From Silene conica (taxonomy: Eukaryota; Streptophyta; Magnoliopsida; Caryophyllales; Caryophyllaceae), in NCBI GenBank assembly GCA_029255685.2, contig CM055320.2:47527910-47591909 (forward strand): a DNA stretch of 64,000 nucleotides, given 5' to 3'. Below are positions 24,177 to 36,186 of the stretch, piece by piece. Made by a program: the position numbers and the translations under genes. Below the pieces are notes generated by a model. The model was given only the letters and a program-made list of their open reading frames with translations. It was not told where the DNA came from and did not search any database. The number at the start of each line of letters is the position of its first letter. Position 1 is the first letter of the stretch.

Positions 24177-24672
24177 TTACTCAAGAACAGCCCAGAATTC
24201 GACTTGCATCATTCTCAAAATTGAAAAGATAGAAACGACGGGAAAGATGTAAGGAGCGCGATGGCGAAAGAATTACCTCGTTTGGACTTGAAACGAAGTC
24301 GGGGTGATGACTTTAGTAAATGAGATCGGTATATACAAATACAATTTGGGGGGTTTTGTCTTGAGGAAGAAGAAAATGAAAGGTGAGGGAAGGTTATGAG
24401 GAAGCTTCCTTTTCTCTTTTCTTTTATCACAACTAAAGAATCGGGTTTTTAAGTGGGACGGAGTTGAGTCGGTTTTGTAAAAATGTAAGGAGCGGAAATT
24501 CTTAAAACGTAAATTACCAAGTAAACGCGACATCTTTAAATTAAACAACTCAAGACGGACTTAACGGCATTTCTTAAAATAAAACTTACGGATTAAAATT
24601 AAAATATTATTAAATTCCGTAAACTATTTTTAAATTATTAAAATTACTTTTATAAAAATGCGGGCTGTTACA
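24173..24672 (-). repeat. Truncated outer LTR (500 bp) of the tandem LARD-like element
   Basis: These 500 bp equal the TGTTACA-end of the full LTR at 29,012-29,511. The remaining ~2,653 bp are missing at the copia junction. The sequence runs into the internal region at 24,673. Confidence 0.9.
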
Positions 24673-26358
24673 ATCACCCCATCTTTTAAAAAGTTTCGTC
24701 CTCGAAACTTGAAAGCAGTTACAAGGACAACAATAACAACTAAAACTTTCGCAAACACCTTGGCATACAAAACTTAGGTCTCCTTTCAAAATTTCAGAAG
24801 TAGGAACCATAATCCAGCCTCCATCAAGGAACGTTTGGGTTCTCGTTGCGCATTCAAGAACCTGACATTCAAATCCGAAGGCAAACTAAGGTGAAAATCA
24901 ATTAAAAATCTCTAAAAATTAGATCGATCCGGTGTCGATGAGCATGGTACAGGTTATCAGACGTCTCCAATAACTTGTCCCAATGGCAAATCAACGCTGA
25001 AATCCATCAAAGTTGTAAAACTTTTAACTTTCTTCAAACTAAACCTTCCAAACATAAACTTTTATTTCAAAGTTCTCAAAACGAGTAAAGTTGCAAAAGT
25101 AACGAAAGTTTAAAATCCTCAGAAGGCAAACAATTCAGAACGGTTACAGAAGGCACAGAGACAACCACTTAAGATCAATGAGGCGGAGACAACAGAAATC
25201 GAGTCAAGAAGGATGAGAACTCTTGGAAAACAGAAGGCATCAACCGCTCAGTCCACAACCGAAACCTTATCACAACGATCCTCTCACTACTTGTAGAAAA
25301 CAAGTCATGAAACCTTTAAACTCGACTCTCAGGAACATTCCGACATCCTCAAGTTTCAGAAACTCTATCCACCAACGATTCACTCCATGCCAACCACCCG
25401 CAAGGGAAGGATCCTTAAAATTCCTCAGGCAATGGTCAATCCCTCCATGTTTACATCTCAGGTTCTTTCAACACTCATTCATTACTATCAACGGTTTTTA
25501 TTCTCAATGTAAAGTTTTTCCTTAAGTCCAGCATATCCTCAAGGTCAAGTACAACCAAGTTATCCCACTCTTCCATTTATCATCACTAGCTCTCAAACCT
25601 ATTTCTCCAATTCCATTTATGACTTCCAGTATCTCATCTAACTTCTCCAATGGTACCTCTCAACCTACTAAATTTCACGATTCCAGTATGATTCTCAAGG
25701 CTAAGTCTCACAGAATACCACAAGTACAACACAACCTTAAGGTAGGTATTCAATCACTCACTCTCACCCTTCCCATTGGATAAACAACTATACACTAGGA
25801 TCATCAAAACATGTCTCACGATACCTGTTACAGTTCCCTCAAATAACAAGATTTCTCCAACACACGGGTCACAGTTATCCTAGAACTAATTCCTCAAAAC
25901 TCAATCAAGGGGAAGCTTACTTACAAGGTACCTCGGGAAGGCGAGCAACAAGGATAAGACGGAAAGATAAGAAGATATATTTCAGAGTAAGACCGACATG
26001 AATTCAAAAGGAAAGGAAATGCATCAAGAGATACAGAGGAACGTGATGCATAAAGAATAAGAAGAATCTTCAGGAATCCAGAAGCATCCTCCAATAGTAG
26101 CACGGATCTTTTAACTTCGGTAGCAGACACCCATCTTGGTCGCCATATGGATAATCTCACGGTTCGTCGATTGAAAGACATAAAAGTAAGATAAATGACA
26201 ATCAACAAACACGTTAGACCTAGTAAAAGCAACCACAATACAGACTACCACTTGTCCTTAAGTCTACCCAATCTCTCATTCATTATTCAAGTTTTTGGTC
26301 AAGTTAGGTTTTGGGGATTACATGAGTGCGTCGGGAGCGATAACGCTCTGATACCAAC
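24673..26358 (-). other. Internal region, first copy (non-coding)
   Basis: 1,686 bp between LTRs. In element orientation it starts with the primer site at 26,345-26,356 and ends with a GAGGACGAAAC block and the purine-rich AAAAGATGGGGTGAT (24,673-24,687) abutting the LTR. Frames of about 100 codons are found on both strands but show no retroelement domain, zinc knuckle or protease motif. I see no supportable gene. Confidence 0.8.
26345..26356 (-). other. Primer-binding site TGGTATCAGAGC (first copy)
   Basis: Minus-strand TGGTATCAGAGC is the classic plant primer site attributed to initiator tRNA-Met. It lies 2 bp from the LTR end at 26,359. The second copy is at 31,184-31,195. Confidence 0.85.
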
Positions 26359-29300
26359 TGTAAAACCCCTCGCGAAAGCGTAAAAATAAACATGCAAAAC
26401 ATGCCAAAAATGCAGCGGAATTAAAACTTTTGACAAGATAAATAAAACATGCGAGGTGTCTTAACCAACTAAACATGCGGAAGATGAAATGAAACATAAA
26501 TAAGTATTAAGTACGATACAAAGCAGCCCGGGATAGCATATCCCTACAGGCACAAAATACTGAAACGTAAGTCTAAGGTCTAGCTACACGATAAGGTAAA
26601 AGTCCACGATGAAGGATCATCGCTCGCTAGCCTCAACGTAACCCCCTGCAAAACAGCCTCATGTACCTACACACATACAACATGTGCGCCACAGTCAGTG
26701 GGGAGTGACTAGAGTGCTCCTAGCCACCTATTGTCAGTGACACATAACACATAAGCATACAATATACTCCAGCATATATAAAACATGTGAAGCATACAAA
26801 TCTCAATATCTCAATCTCAAGTCAACATGCAAATACTTATGCAAGGCTCTCAACCAACTTCGGAAACTATTTGGAAGGAGAGCCGGTTTCCCTTCCGGTT
26901 GCCCGGCCGGGGGGTCTTTCAATCCAAACCATTTACGAAACCGGACTAAGAGTCGTCCAATGCCTTGGACGAACAATACTAAGATAACCAAGTATCATAC
27001 AATCACAATCACAACTAAAGCATGCTCAACGTCCAATTATATCAACAAGAGATAGGTCACCTAGTGACTCGACTCTAACAACTATAGGCCAACCAAGTGA
27101 CTCTACAAACGAGAGATAGGTCAACCAAGCGACTCAACTTTTACAAACAAGAGATAGGTCAACCAAGCGACTCGACTCTTACTAGATTGATCAGCCAAGT
27201 GACTCTACTAGACTACTATGAGCAGGCCGACAATCGACTCGTCTATATACCACGACATTCCCAATCTCAGACTATACAACCCCCTGGTAGGACGACATCA
27301 AATGACTGTCCTAGTCTAAACCTGGCCAGACTCTCGGAGCGGAACGAATCACGATCCCCGATTCGACAAGTGCACGAGGCACCCCCAAGACCCGAACTAG
27401 CTAGGAACGAGATATGCCCGAAGGCGGGCGGACAATCTAAAACCTGACCGTGAGACCAAGTCACTACGGCCAACCAGCTACACAATGCAATCAGGTGAGA
27501 ACTCGAGTACTATAGCAGCGCACAGCAGGTTTACACAAATCACAATATGTCATCTCAAAGATGTACAACAACTCAAACTCGAATGACAATCATTTCATAT
27601 ATATCTCATCTCTAAACATCCATGTAACACTTAGTCGATTTCGGGAACTAATTTGAGGCGAGAGCCGGTCTCCCTTCCGGTTTCCCGGCCGGGGGGTCTT
27701 TCATCCTCAAATCCATTACCGAACCCGACATAAGCGCCGCCCAATTTCTTGGGACTTCAAACAAGCATACAATCCATATTATATAACCTATATTCTTTAC
27801 GGAAATCATTACGTATATAAAGTAACAAAAGAATCGCAAATTAAATATATAGCTCATTCGGAAAAAGAGTAACAAAAACTAATTTAACATTTCATATTAT
27901 ATCCTCATATTTCTTTATATAAAATTAACATGTGAGAAATTAATATAACAAGTCCTATTTTAATTATTCGGGGAAACCGATTAACTAATTAATCATTTAA
28001 ACATGCTTATTAAAATAAAATGTAGCCCATTACTAATTCGTAACGATTTCTAACGTATTATATTTAAACGTAAACAAGCTAGCAAGCACGTACGTAAACT
28101 AATTAATTCAAGCAGGCTAGCAAGCACGTACGTAAAAATAATAAAATAATATTAACATTAGTTCACAAATCACAATACCAACAAACAGCACGTAAATTAA
28201 TAATAAACTAATATATAATAATAGGGAGTAATAGTAGTACGACAATACTTAATAGAATAATAAAATATTAGTAAGTATTAGTAGTACAATAACACGCCAA
28301 TGACATTAGTGTTAATATTAATTAACAATGGTAGTAGTTTAGCCACGAACAGGGTAGTAGCGGCAATTGAGTTTTAGGCCAGCACAAGCAGTATACCAGG
28401 GTAATAACCATGACAAGTAGCGGCACAAAATCAAACAACCAACCAGCAGCATAAACGACGGTATCCAACAGCCCAAAATACGACAGACTAGTAGCAATAT
28501 AAGAGCAACTGCGTGGGTAGCAATAATGGCGACGATAGCAGCGAAAACAATAGAAATAAGCAGCAAGAAACAACAGCAGTTTGGGAGAAAACAACGAGAA
28601 CGTAACAACGAACAACAACCATGTAACAGTAGTAATTTAAACCATAGTGCACATCAGAAAGTCATGAAAGTCGCAGTAGCATTCACAAGGGATAACAGCA
28701 GCAGCTATAGAGCAACATTAGACGAGCAGAAAAAGGTAGCATACAATAGCAATAACATTACCCAACAAACACGAATTTGTGACGGATACTAATTACCCAC
28801 TAACTATTAAACATAAACCCCACGTCAATTTCACATAAATAACAACAAATCACATGTCCAATTAATTTAAGACAAAGGCCGAGTTTTTCTCATTATCGTC
28901 ACCTCTTAAGCAAGTTCTTCACTCGAATCTTCAATTAAGTAAGAGTCCACTACCGGGTCTTCGAGATTAGCTCCTAAAAACAACAAAAACGGATTAAAAT
29001 AACCCATTTTCGAAATTACTCAAGAACAGCCCAGAATTCGACTTGCATCATTCTCAAAATTGAAAAGATAGAAACGACGGGAAAGATGTAAGGAGCGCGA
29101 TGGCGAAAGAATTACCTCGTTTGGACTTGAAACGAAGTCGGGGTGATGACTTTAGTAAATGAGATCGGTATATACAAATACAATTTGGGGGGTTTTGTCT
29201 TGAGGAAGAAGAAAATGAAAGGTGAGGGAAGGTTATGAGGAAGCTTCCTTTTCTCTTTTCTTTTATCACAACTAAAGAATCGGGTTTTTAAGTGGGACGG

Positions 29301-29511
29301 AGTTGAGTCGGTTTTGTAAAAATGTAAGGAGCGGAAATTCTTAAAACGTAAATTACCAAGTAAACGCGACATCTTTAAATTAAACAACTCAAGACGGACT
29401 TAACGGCATTTCTTAAAATAAAACTTACGGATTAAAATTAAAATATTATTAAATTCCGTAAACTATTTTTAAATTATTAAAATTACTTTTATAAAAATGC
29501 GGGCTGTTACA
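26359..29511 (-). repeat. Central full-length LTR (3,153 bp)
   Basis: Bounded by TGTAAAACCCC at 26,359 and GGCTGTTACA at 29,511. It contains an imperfect internal duplication of a ~115-bp GC-rich domain (26,858-26,972 and 27,638-27,756), each with the 10-bp palindrome CCCGGCCGGG. It also has a set of short GAGATAGGTCAACCAAG-type repeats at about 27,047-27,200, and a 21-bp duplication at 28,078-28,098 and 28,116-28,136. An AT-rich stretch occupies 27,880-28,330. It serves both neighbouring internal regions, which is the hallmark of a recombination-derived tandem. Confidence 0.9.
27047..27200 (+). repeat. Short degenerate tandem repeats inside the LTR
   Basis: The word GAGATAGGTCAACCAAG and its variants recur at about 27,049, 27,111 and 27,151, interleaved with AAGTGACTCTAC/GCGACTCGACT words. 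The spacing of roughly 40 bp between the last two suggests a decayed minisatellite. The same block is repeated 4,839 bp downstream. Confidence 0.6.
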
Positions 29512-31197
29512 ATCACCCCATCTTTTAAAAAGTTTCGTCCTCGAAACTTGAAAGCAGTTACAAGGACAACAATAACAACTAAAACTTTCGCAAACACCTT
29601 GGCATACAAAACTTAGGTCTCCTTTCAAAATTTCAGAAGTAGGAACCATAATCCAGCCTCCATCAAGGAACGTTTGGGTTCTCGTTGCGCATTCAAGAAC
29701 CTGACATTCAAATCCGAAGGCAAACTAAGGTGAAAATCAATTAAAAATCTCTAAAAATTAGATCGATCCGGTGTCGATGAGCATGGTACAGGTTATCAGA
29801 CGTCTCCAATAACTTGTCCCAATGGCAAATCAACGCTGAAATCCATCAAAGTTGTAAAACTTTTAACTTTCTTCAAACTAAACCTTCCAAACATAAACTT
29901 TTATTTCAAAGTTCTCAAAACGAGTAAAGTTGCAAAAGTAACGAAAGTTTAAAATCCTCAGAAGGCAAACAATTCAGAACGGTTACAGAAGGCACAGAGA
30001 CAACCACTTAAGATCAATGAGGCGGAGACAACAGAAATCGAGTCAAGAAGGATGAGAACTCTTGGAAAACAGAAGGCATCAACCGCTCAGTCCACAACCG
30101 AAACCTTATCACAACGATCCTCTCACTACTTGTAGAAAACAAGTCATGAAACCTTTAAACTCGACTCTCAGGAACATTCCGACATCCTCAAGTTTCAGAA
30201 ACTCTATCCACCAACGATTCACTCCATGCCAACCACCCGCAAGGGAAGGATCCTTAAAATTCCTCAGGCAATGGTCAATCCCTCCATGTTTACATCTCAG
30301 GTTCTTTCAACACTCATTCATTACTATCAACGGTTTTTATTCTCAATGTAAAGTTTTTCCTTAAGTCCAGCATATCCTCAAGGTCAAGTACAACCAAGTT
30401 ATCCCACTCTTCCATTTATCATCACTAGCTCTCAAACCTATTTCTCCAATTCCATTTATGACTTCCAGTATCTCATCTAACTTCTCCAATGGTACCTCTC
30501 AACCTACTAAATTTCACGATTCCAGTATGATTCTCAAGGCTAAGTCTCACAGAATACCACAAGTACAACACAACCTTAAGGTAGGTATTCAATCACTCAC
30601 TCTCACCCTTCCCATTGGATAAACAACTATACACTAGGATCATCAAAACATGTCTCACGATACCTGTTACAGTTCCCTCAAATAACAAGATTTCTCCAAC
30701 ACACGGGTCACAGTTATCCTAGAACTAATTCCTCAAAACTCAATCAAGGGGAAGCTTACTTACAAGGTACCTCGGGAAGGCGAGCAACAAGGATAAGACG
30801 GAAAGATAAGAAGATATATTTCAGAGTAAGACCGACATGAATTCAAAAGGAAAGGAAATGCATCAAGAGATACAGAGGAACGTGATGCATAAAGAATAAG
30901 AAGAATCTTCAGGAATCCAGAAGCATCCTCCAATAGTAGCACGGATCTTTTAACTTCGGTAGCAGACACCCATCTTGGTCGCCATATGGATAATCTCACG
31001 GTTCGTCGATTGAAAGACATAAAAGTAAGATAAATGACAATCAACAAACACGTTAGACCTAGTAAAAGCAACCACAATACAGACTACCACTTGTCCTTAA
31101 GTCTACCCAATCTCTCATTCATTATTCAAGTTTTTGGTCAAGTTAGGTTTTGGGGATTACATGAGTGCGTCGGGAGCGATAACGCTCTGATACCAAC
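29512..31197 (-). other. Internal region, second copy (non-coding)
   Basis: This is the 1,686-bp internal region repeated at an exact 4,839-bp offset, with the same primer site (31,184-31,195) and purine tract (29,512-29,526). No difference from the first copy was noticed. No gene is supportable. Confidence 0.8.
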
Positions 31198-34100
31198 TGT
31201 AAAACCCCTCGCGAAAGCGTAAAAATAAACATGCAAAACATGCCAAAAATGCAGCGGAATTAAAACTTTTGACAAGATAAATAAAACATGCGAGGTGTCT
31301 TAACCAACTAAACATGCGGAAGATGAAATGAAACATAAATAAGTATTAAGTACGATACAAAGCAGCCCGGGATAGCATATCCCTACAGGCACAAAATACT
31401 GAAACGTAAGTCTAAGGTCTAGCTACACGATAAGGTAAAAGTCCACGATGAAGGATCATCGCTCGCTAGCCTCAACGTAACCCCCTGCAAAACAGCCTCA
31501 TGTACCTACACACATACAACATGTGCGCCACAGTCAGTGGGGAGTGACTAGAGTGCTCCTAGCCACCTATTGTCAGTGACACATAACACATAAGCATACA
31601 ATATACTCCAGCATATATAAAACATGTGAAGCATACAAATCTCAATATCTCAATCTCAAGTCAACATGCAAATACTTATGCAAGGCTCTCAACCAACTTC
31701 GGAAACTATTTGGAAGGAGAGCCGGTTTCCCTTCCGGTTGCCCGGCCGGGGGGTCTTTCAATCCAAACCATTTACGAAACCGGACTAAGAGTCGTCCAAT
31801 GCCTTGGACGAACAATACTAAGATAACCAAGTATCATACAATCACAATCACAACTAAAGCATGCTCAACGTCCAATTATATCAACAAGAGATAGGTCACC
31901 TAGTGACTCGACTCTAACAACTATAGGCCAACCAAGTGACTCTACAAACGAGAGATAGGTCAACCAAGCGACTCAACTTTTACAAACAAGAGATAGGTCA
32001 ACCAAGCGACTCGACTCTTACTAGATTGATCAGCCAAGTGACTCTACTAGACTACTATGAGCAGGCCGACAATCGACTCGTCTATATACCACGACATTCC
32101 CAATCTCAGACTATACAACCCCCTGGTAGGACGACATCAAATGACTGTCCTAGTCTAAACCTGGCCAGACTCTCGGAGCGGAACGAATCACGATCCCCGA
32201 TTCGACAAGTGCACGAGGCACCCCCAAGACCCGAACTAGCTAGGAACGAGATATGCCCGAAGGCGGGCGGACAATCTAAAACCTGACCGTGAGACCAAGT
32301 CACTACGGCCAACCAGCTACACAATGCAATCAGGTGAGAACTCGAGTACTATAGCAGCGCACAGCAGGTTTACACAAATCACAATATGTCATCTCAAAGA
32401 TGTACAACAACTCAAACTCGAATGACAATCATTTCATATATATCTCATCTCTAAACATCCATGTAACACTTAGTCGATTTCGGGAACTAATTTGAGGCGA
32501 GAGCCGGTCTCCCTTCCGGTTTCCCGGCCGGGGGGTCTTTCATCCTCAAATCCATTACCGAACCCGACATAAGCGCCGCCCAATTTCTTGGGACTTCAAA
32601 CAAGCATACAATCCATATTATATAACCTATATTCTTTACGGAAATCATTACGTATATAAAGTAACAAAAGAATCGCAAATTAAATATATAGCTCATTCGG
32701 AAAAAGAGTAACAAAAACTAATTTAACATTTCATATTATATCCTCATATTTCTTTATATAAAATTAACATGTGAGAAATTAATATAACAAGTCCTATTTT
32801 AATTATTCGGGGAAACCGATTAACTAATTAATCATTTAAACATGCTTATTAAAATAAAATGTAGCCCATTACTAATTCGTAACGATTTCTAACGTATTAT
32901 ATTTAAACGTAAACAAGCTAGCAAGCACGTACGTAAACTAATTAATTCAAGCAGGCTAGCAAGCACGTACGTAAAAATAATAAAATAATATTAACATTAG
33001 TTCACAAATCACAATACCAACAAACAGCACGTAAATTAATAATAAACTAATATATAATAATAGGGAGTAATAGTAGTACGACAATACTTAATAGAATAAT
33101 AAAATATTAGTAAGTATTAGTAGTACAATAACACGCCAATGACATTAGTGTTAATATTAATTAACAATGGTAGTAGTTTAGCCACGAACAGGGTAGTAGC
33201 GGCAATTGAGTTTTAGGCCAGCACAAGCAGTATACCAGGGTAATAACCATGACAAGTAGCGGCACAAAATCAAACAACCAACCAGCAGCATAAACGACGG
33301 TATCCAACAGCCCAAAATACGACAGACTAGTAGCAATATAAGAGCAACTGCGTGGGTAGCAATAATGGCGACGATAGCAGCGAAAACAATAGAAATAAGC
33401 AGCAAGAAACAACAGCAGTTTGGGAGAAAACAACGAGAACGTAACAACGAACAACAACCATGTAACAGTAGTAATTTAAACCATAGTGCACATCAGAAAG
33501 TCATGAAAGTCGCAGTAGCATTCACAAGGGATAACAGCAGCAGCTATAGAGCAACATTAGACGAGCAGAAAAAGGTAGCATACAATAGCAATAACATTAC
33601 CCAACAAACACGAATTTGTGACGGATACTAATTACCCACTAACTATTAAACATAAACCCCACGTCAATTTCACATAAATAACAACAAATCACATGTCCAA
33701 TTAATTTAAGACAAAGGCCGAGTTTTTCTCATTATCGTCACCTCTTAAGCAAGTTCTTCACTCGAATCTTCAATTAAGTAAGAGTCCACTACCGGGTCTT
33801 CGAGATTAGCTCCTAAAAACAACAAAAACGGATTAAAATAACCCATTTTCGAAATTACTCAAGAACAGCCCAGAATTCGACTTGCATCATTCTCAAAATT
33901 GAAAAGATAGAAACGACGGGAAAGATGTAAGGAGCGCGATGGCGAAAGAATTACCTCGTTTGGACTTGAAACGAAGTCGGGGTGATGACTTTAGTAAATG
34001 AGATCGGTATATACAAATACAATTTGGGGGGTTTTGTCTTGAGGAAGAAGAAAATGAAAGGTGAGGGAAGGTTATGAGGAAGCTTCCTTTTCTCTTTTCT

Positions 34101-34350
34101 TTTATCACAACTAAAGAATCGGGTTTTTAAGTGGGACGGAGTTGAGTCGGTTTTGTAAAAATGTAAGGAGCGGAAATTCTTAAAACGTAAATTACCAAGT
34201 AAACGCGACATCTTTAAATTAAACAACTCAAGACGGACTTAACGGCATTTCTTAAAATAAAACTTACGGATTAAAATTAAAATATTATTAAATTCCGTAA
34301 ACTATTTTTAAATTATTAAAATTACTTTTATAAAAATGCGGGCTGTTACA
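31198..34350 (-). repeat. Right-hand outer LTR (3,153 bp)
   Basis: The third LTR copy, complete. It ends in GGCTGTTACA at 34,350, directly against resumed copia RT coding sequence (CATACCTCTCC). In element orientation this is the 5' LTR. No target duplication can be tested because the opposite outer LTR end is deleted. Confidence 0.9.
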
Positions 34351-35305
34351 CATACCTCTCCTATCTTCAGTTAAAGCATGGTTGAAAAACCATTTCCAGA
34401 TGAAAGATCTGGGAGAGGCACAAAGAATTTTGGGCATCCATATCTACAGGGATAGATCACGACGGATGTTGTCTCTCAGTCAGGAGTCTTATATAGATAA
34501 GATTCTAGAGAGATTCAGTATGACGAACTCCAAGAAAGGGTTCCTTCCTATGACTCCTGGGGTTCACTTGAGCAAGACTCAAGAAGCTAAGTCACTGGAA
34601 GAGAAAGAGCGCATGAGTCGGATTCCTTATGCTTCGGCAATAGGATCGATCATGTATGCCATGATATGCACACGTCCAGACGTTGCATATGCATTGAGTA
34701 TGACAAGTCGATTCCAAGCTCATCCGGGTGAACAACACTGGATGGCCGTGAAAAACATTCTTAAGTACCTACGGAGGACTAAAGATTGGGGATTGACTTA
34801 TGGAGGCGACTCAACGCTCTGCGCCACGGGTTACGCAAATGCTAGCTTCCAAACGGATCGAGATGACTCGAATTCTCAATCTGGATTCGTTTTTACTCTT
34901 AATGGTGCTGCTGTCAGCTGGAAAAGTTCTAAACAGAGTGTTACAGCAGATTCTACGACTGAGTCCGAGTACTATGCCGCCTCGGAAGCAGCTAAGGAAG
35001 CGATATGGATGCGTCAATTCTTACAAGGACTATCAGTAGTGCCTAGTTCGAATGACCCAATCACCGTTTATTGTGATAATAAAGGTGTCATCTTCCAAGC
35101 TAAGGAGCATAAGTCTAGCAACAAGGCTAGGCATGTACAACGGAAAGCTCATCTAATCAGAGATTACGTGGAGCAAAAGGAGATTTTTATTGATAAGATC
35201 GCTACGGATGACAACATAGCTGATCCTCTCACAAAAGCATTACCACGTGATAAGCATGAAGGGCACATTCATTCCATGGGAATTGGATGTGTTCCTAAGT
35301 TGTAG
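34351..35305 (+). pseudogene. Ty1/copia pol fragment: end of RT and RNase H
   Basis: The open frame resumes copia pol with IPLLSSVKAWLKNHFQMKDLGEA (given here in parts: IPLLSSVKAWL, then NHFQMKDLGEA). It continues through the RT thumb (YASAIGSIMYAMICTRPDVAYA, HWMAVKNILKYLRRT) and the RNase H domain. RNase H motifs seen are SGFVFTLNGAAVSWKSSKQ, ADSTTESEYYAASEAAKEA and VYCDNKGVI, and the frame ends with DDNIADPLTKALP and a TAG at 35,303. The first catalytic aspartate is replaced: the usual GYTDAS reads GYANAS. There is no upstream start, and the RT core with the YVDD site is missing. It probably continues the fragment at 23,531-24,139, with about 130 codons lost between. Confidence 0.9.
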
Positions 35306-36168
35306 TACTCTTTTATGAATTCATGTAATAATTCATTTTCTCGTGTACTCTATTCAACCTTATTGTTATGATATAAAATGTTTTGTTTTTCATGTGGAAT
35401 TGTACGCCAATTTTGAACACTACAAAGTGAACTGATTAACATTACATCGTTTTGGTCCTTGATTACCCACTTGAGCTGATAACTCAGGTAATCATTTTGT
35501 GACGTTGGTTGATGGTGGGTTCAACGAGCCATAAGTCACGTGGATGACTGACCAATCACAAAGGCGAGTTATACGGATATCTCGTAGGACACCCCGTGAC
35601 AACGTTATGGAGTCCTAAATGTTTTATAACATTGGGTGCCTGGTCGTGGATAGGACCTCCATAGTGTTCCTTAGAGTCGAGTCTTTTGACCTTCAACTGT
35701 CTCTTGAGATTAAGACAGATTTTGGGTAACTTTGGTTTCTTTCCCACGGTCACCGTAACAGGGGCCAAGAGGATTTTTTCTAGGGTTATTTCATGCTGGG
35801 CGATATCGGCAGGATTCGAGTTGAGGGAAATATCCAAACCCTTATCAGGATTTTATCATTTCTCAGGGCCACTCGAGGAGTAGTAACTGAAATGCATGGC
35901 CATGCTCGAATACAGATTCGTTTTATCAGTTAAGTTACTCTCTAGTCGGGGAAACCACTCTTGATACAGATCGCTTGTGAGATACGACCTTTGCGAATGC
36001 GGATTTGCAAATTGTCTTACATTGAGTGGGAGAAATTTTAAAAGGATATGAGATTCGGTTATCGCACCTACACTTGTACGGACAAGTGGGAGTTTGTTGG
36101 AGCTTGTGTCCTCCACATGTAGTGTGATAACGTCATTGCACATACCCTTGTACGGACAAGTGGGAGAT
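35306..36168 (+). other. Copia 3' untranslated region with polypurine tract
   Basis: About 860 bp follow the pol stop, with no convincing gene; short frames on both strands lack domains. It ends in ACAAGTGGGAGAT, the plus-strand primer tract typical of plant copia elements, immediately before TGTTGG at 36,169. A second near-copy of the tract and LTR start lies 74 bp upstream (36,081-36,112). Confidence 0.75.
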
Positions 36169-36186
36169 TGTTGGGGCTGGTGTCCT
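36072..36186 (+). repeat. Direct repeat of polypurine tract plus LTR start
   Basis: CTTGTACGGACAAGTGGGAG followed by TTGTTGGAGCTTGTGTCC appears at 36,073-36,110. It appears again, as CTTGTACGGACAAGTGGGAG followed by ATTGTTGGGGCTGGTGTCC, at about 36,147-36,185. The offset is 74 bp. Either copy could mark the LTR boundary. The downstream one is taken here because its tract is the canonical GTGGGAGATTGTTGG. Confidence 0.8.

Larger units (their letters stand above)
24173..34350 (-). mobile_element. Tandem non-autonomous LTR element: partial LTR, internal, LTR, internal, LTR
   Basis: A unit of exactly 4,839 bp is present twice, plus a terminal part of a third LTR. It resolves into an LTR of 3,153 bp (TGTAAAACCCC...GGCTGTTACA on the plus strand) and an internal region of only 1,686 bp. 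A TGGTATCAGAGC primer site and a GAGGACGAAAC/purine-tract 3' end show minus-strand orientation. On that strand the LTR starts TGTAACAGCCCGC, typical of Tekay/Del-like plant Ty3/gypsy elements. No gag or pol is encoded, so it is LARD-like and depends on a helper. The left LTR has lost about 2,653 bp. All open frames compared between the two units are identical. Confidence 0.88.

Noticed and set aside
25921..26238. 105-codon minus-strand frame in the internal region of the tandem LARD-like element
   Set aside because: No gag, protease or envelope motif. Several frames on both strands of similar length exist in this AT-rich region. Its exact recurrence only reflects the 4,839-bp duplication.
28322..28618. 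Hydrophobic 98- and 89-codon frames on the minus strand in the LTR
   Set aside because: They come from GTAGTAGT/CAGCAG-type low-complexity sequence in two overlapping frames; no family resemblance.
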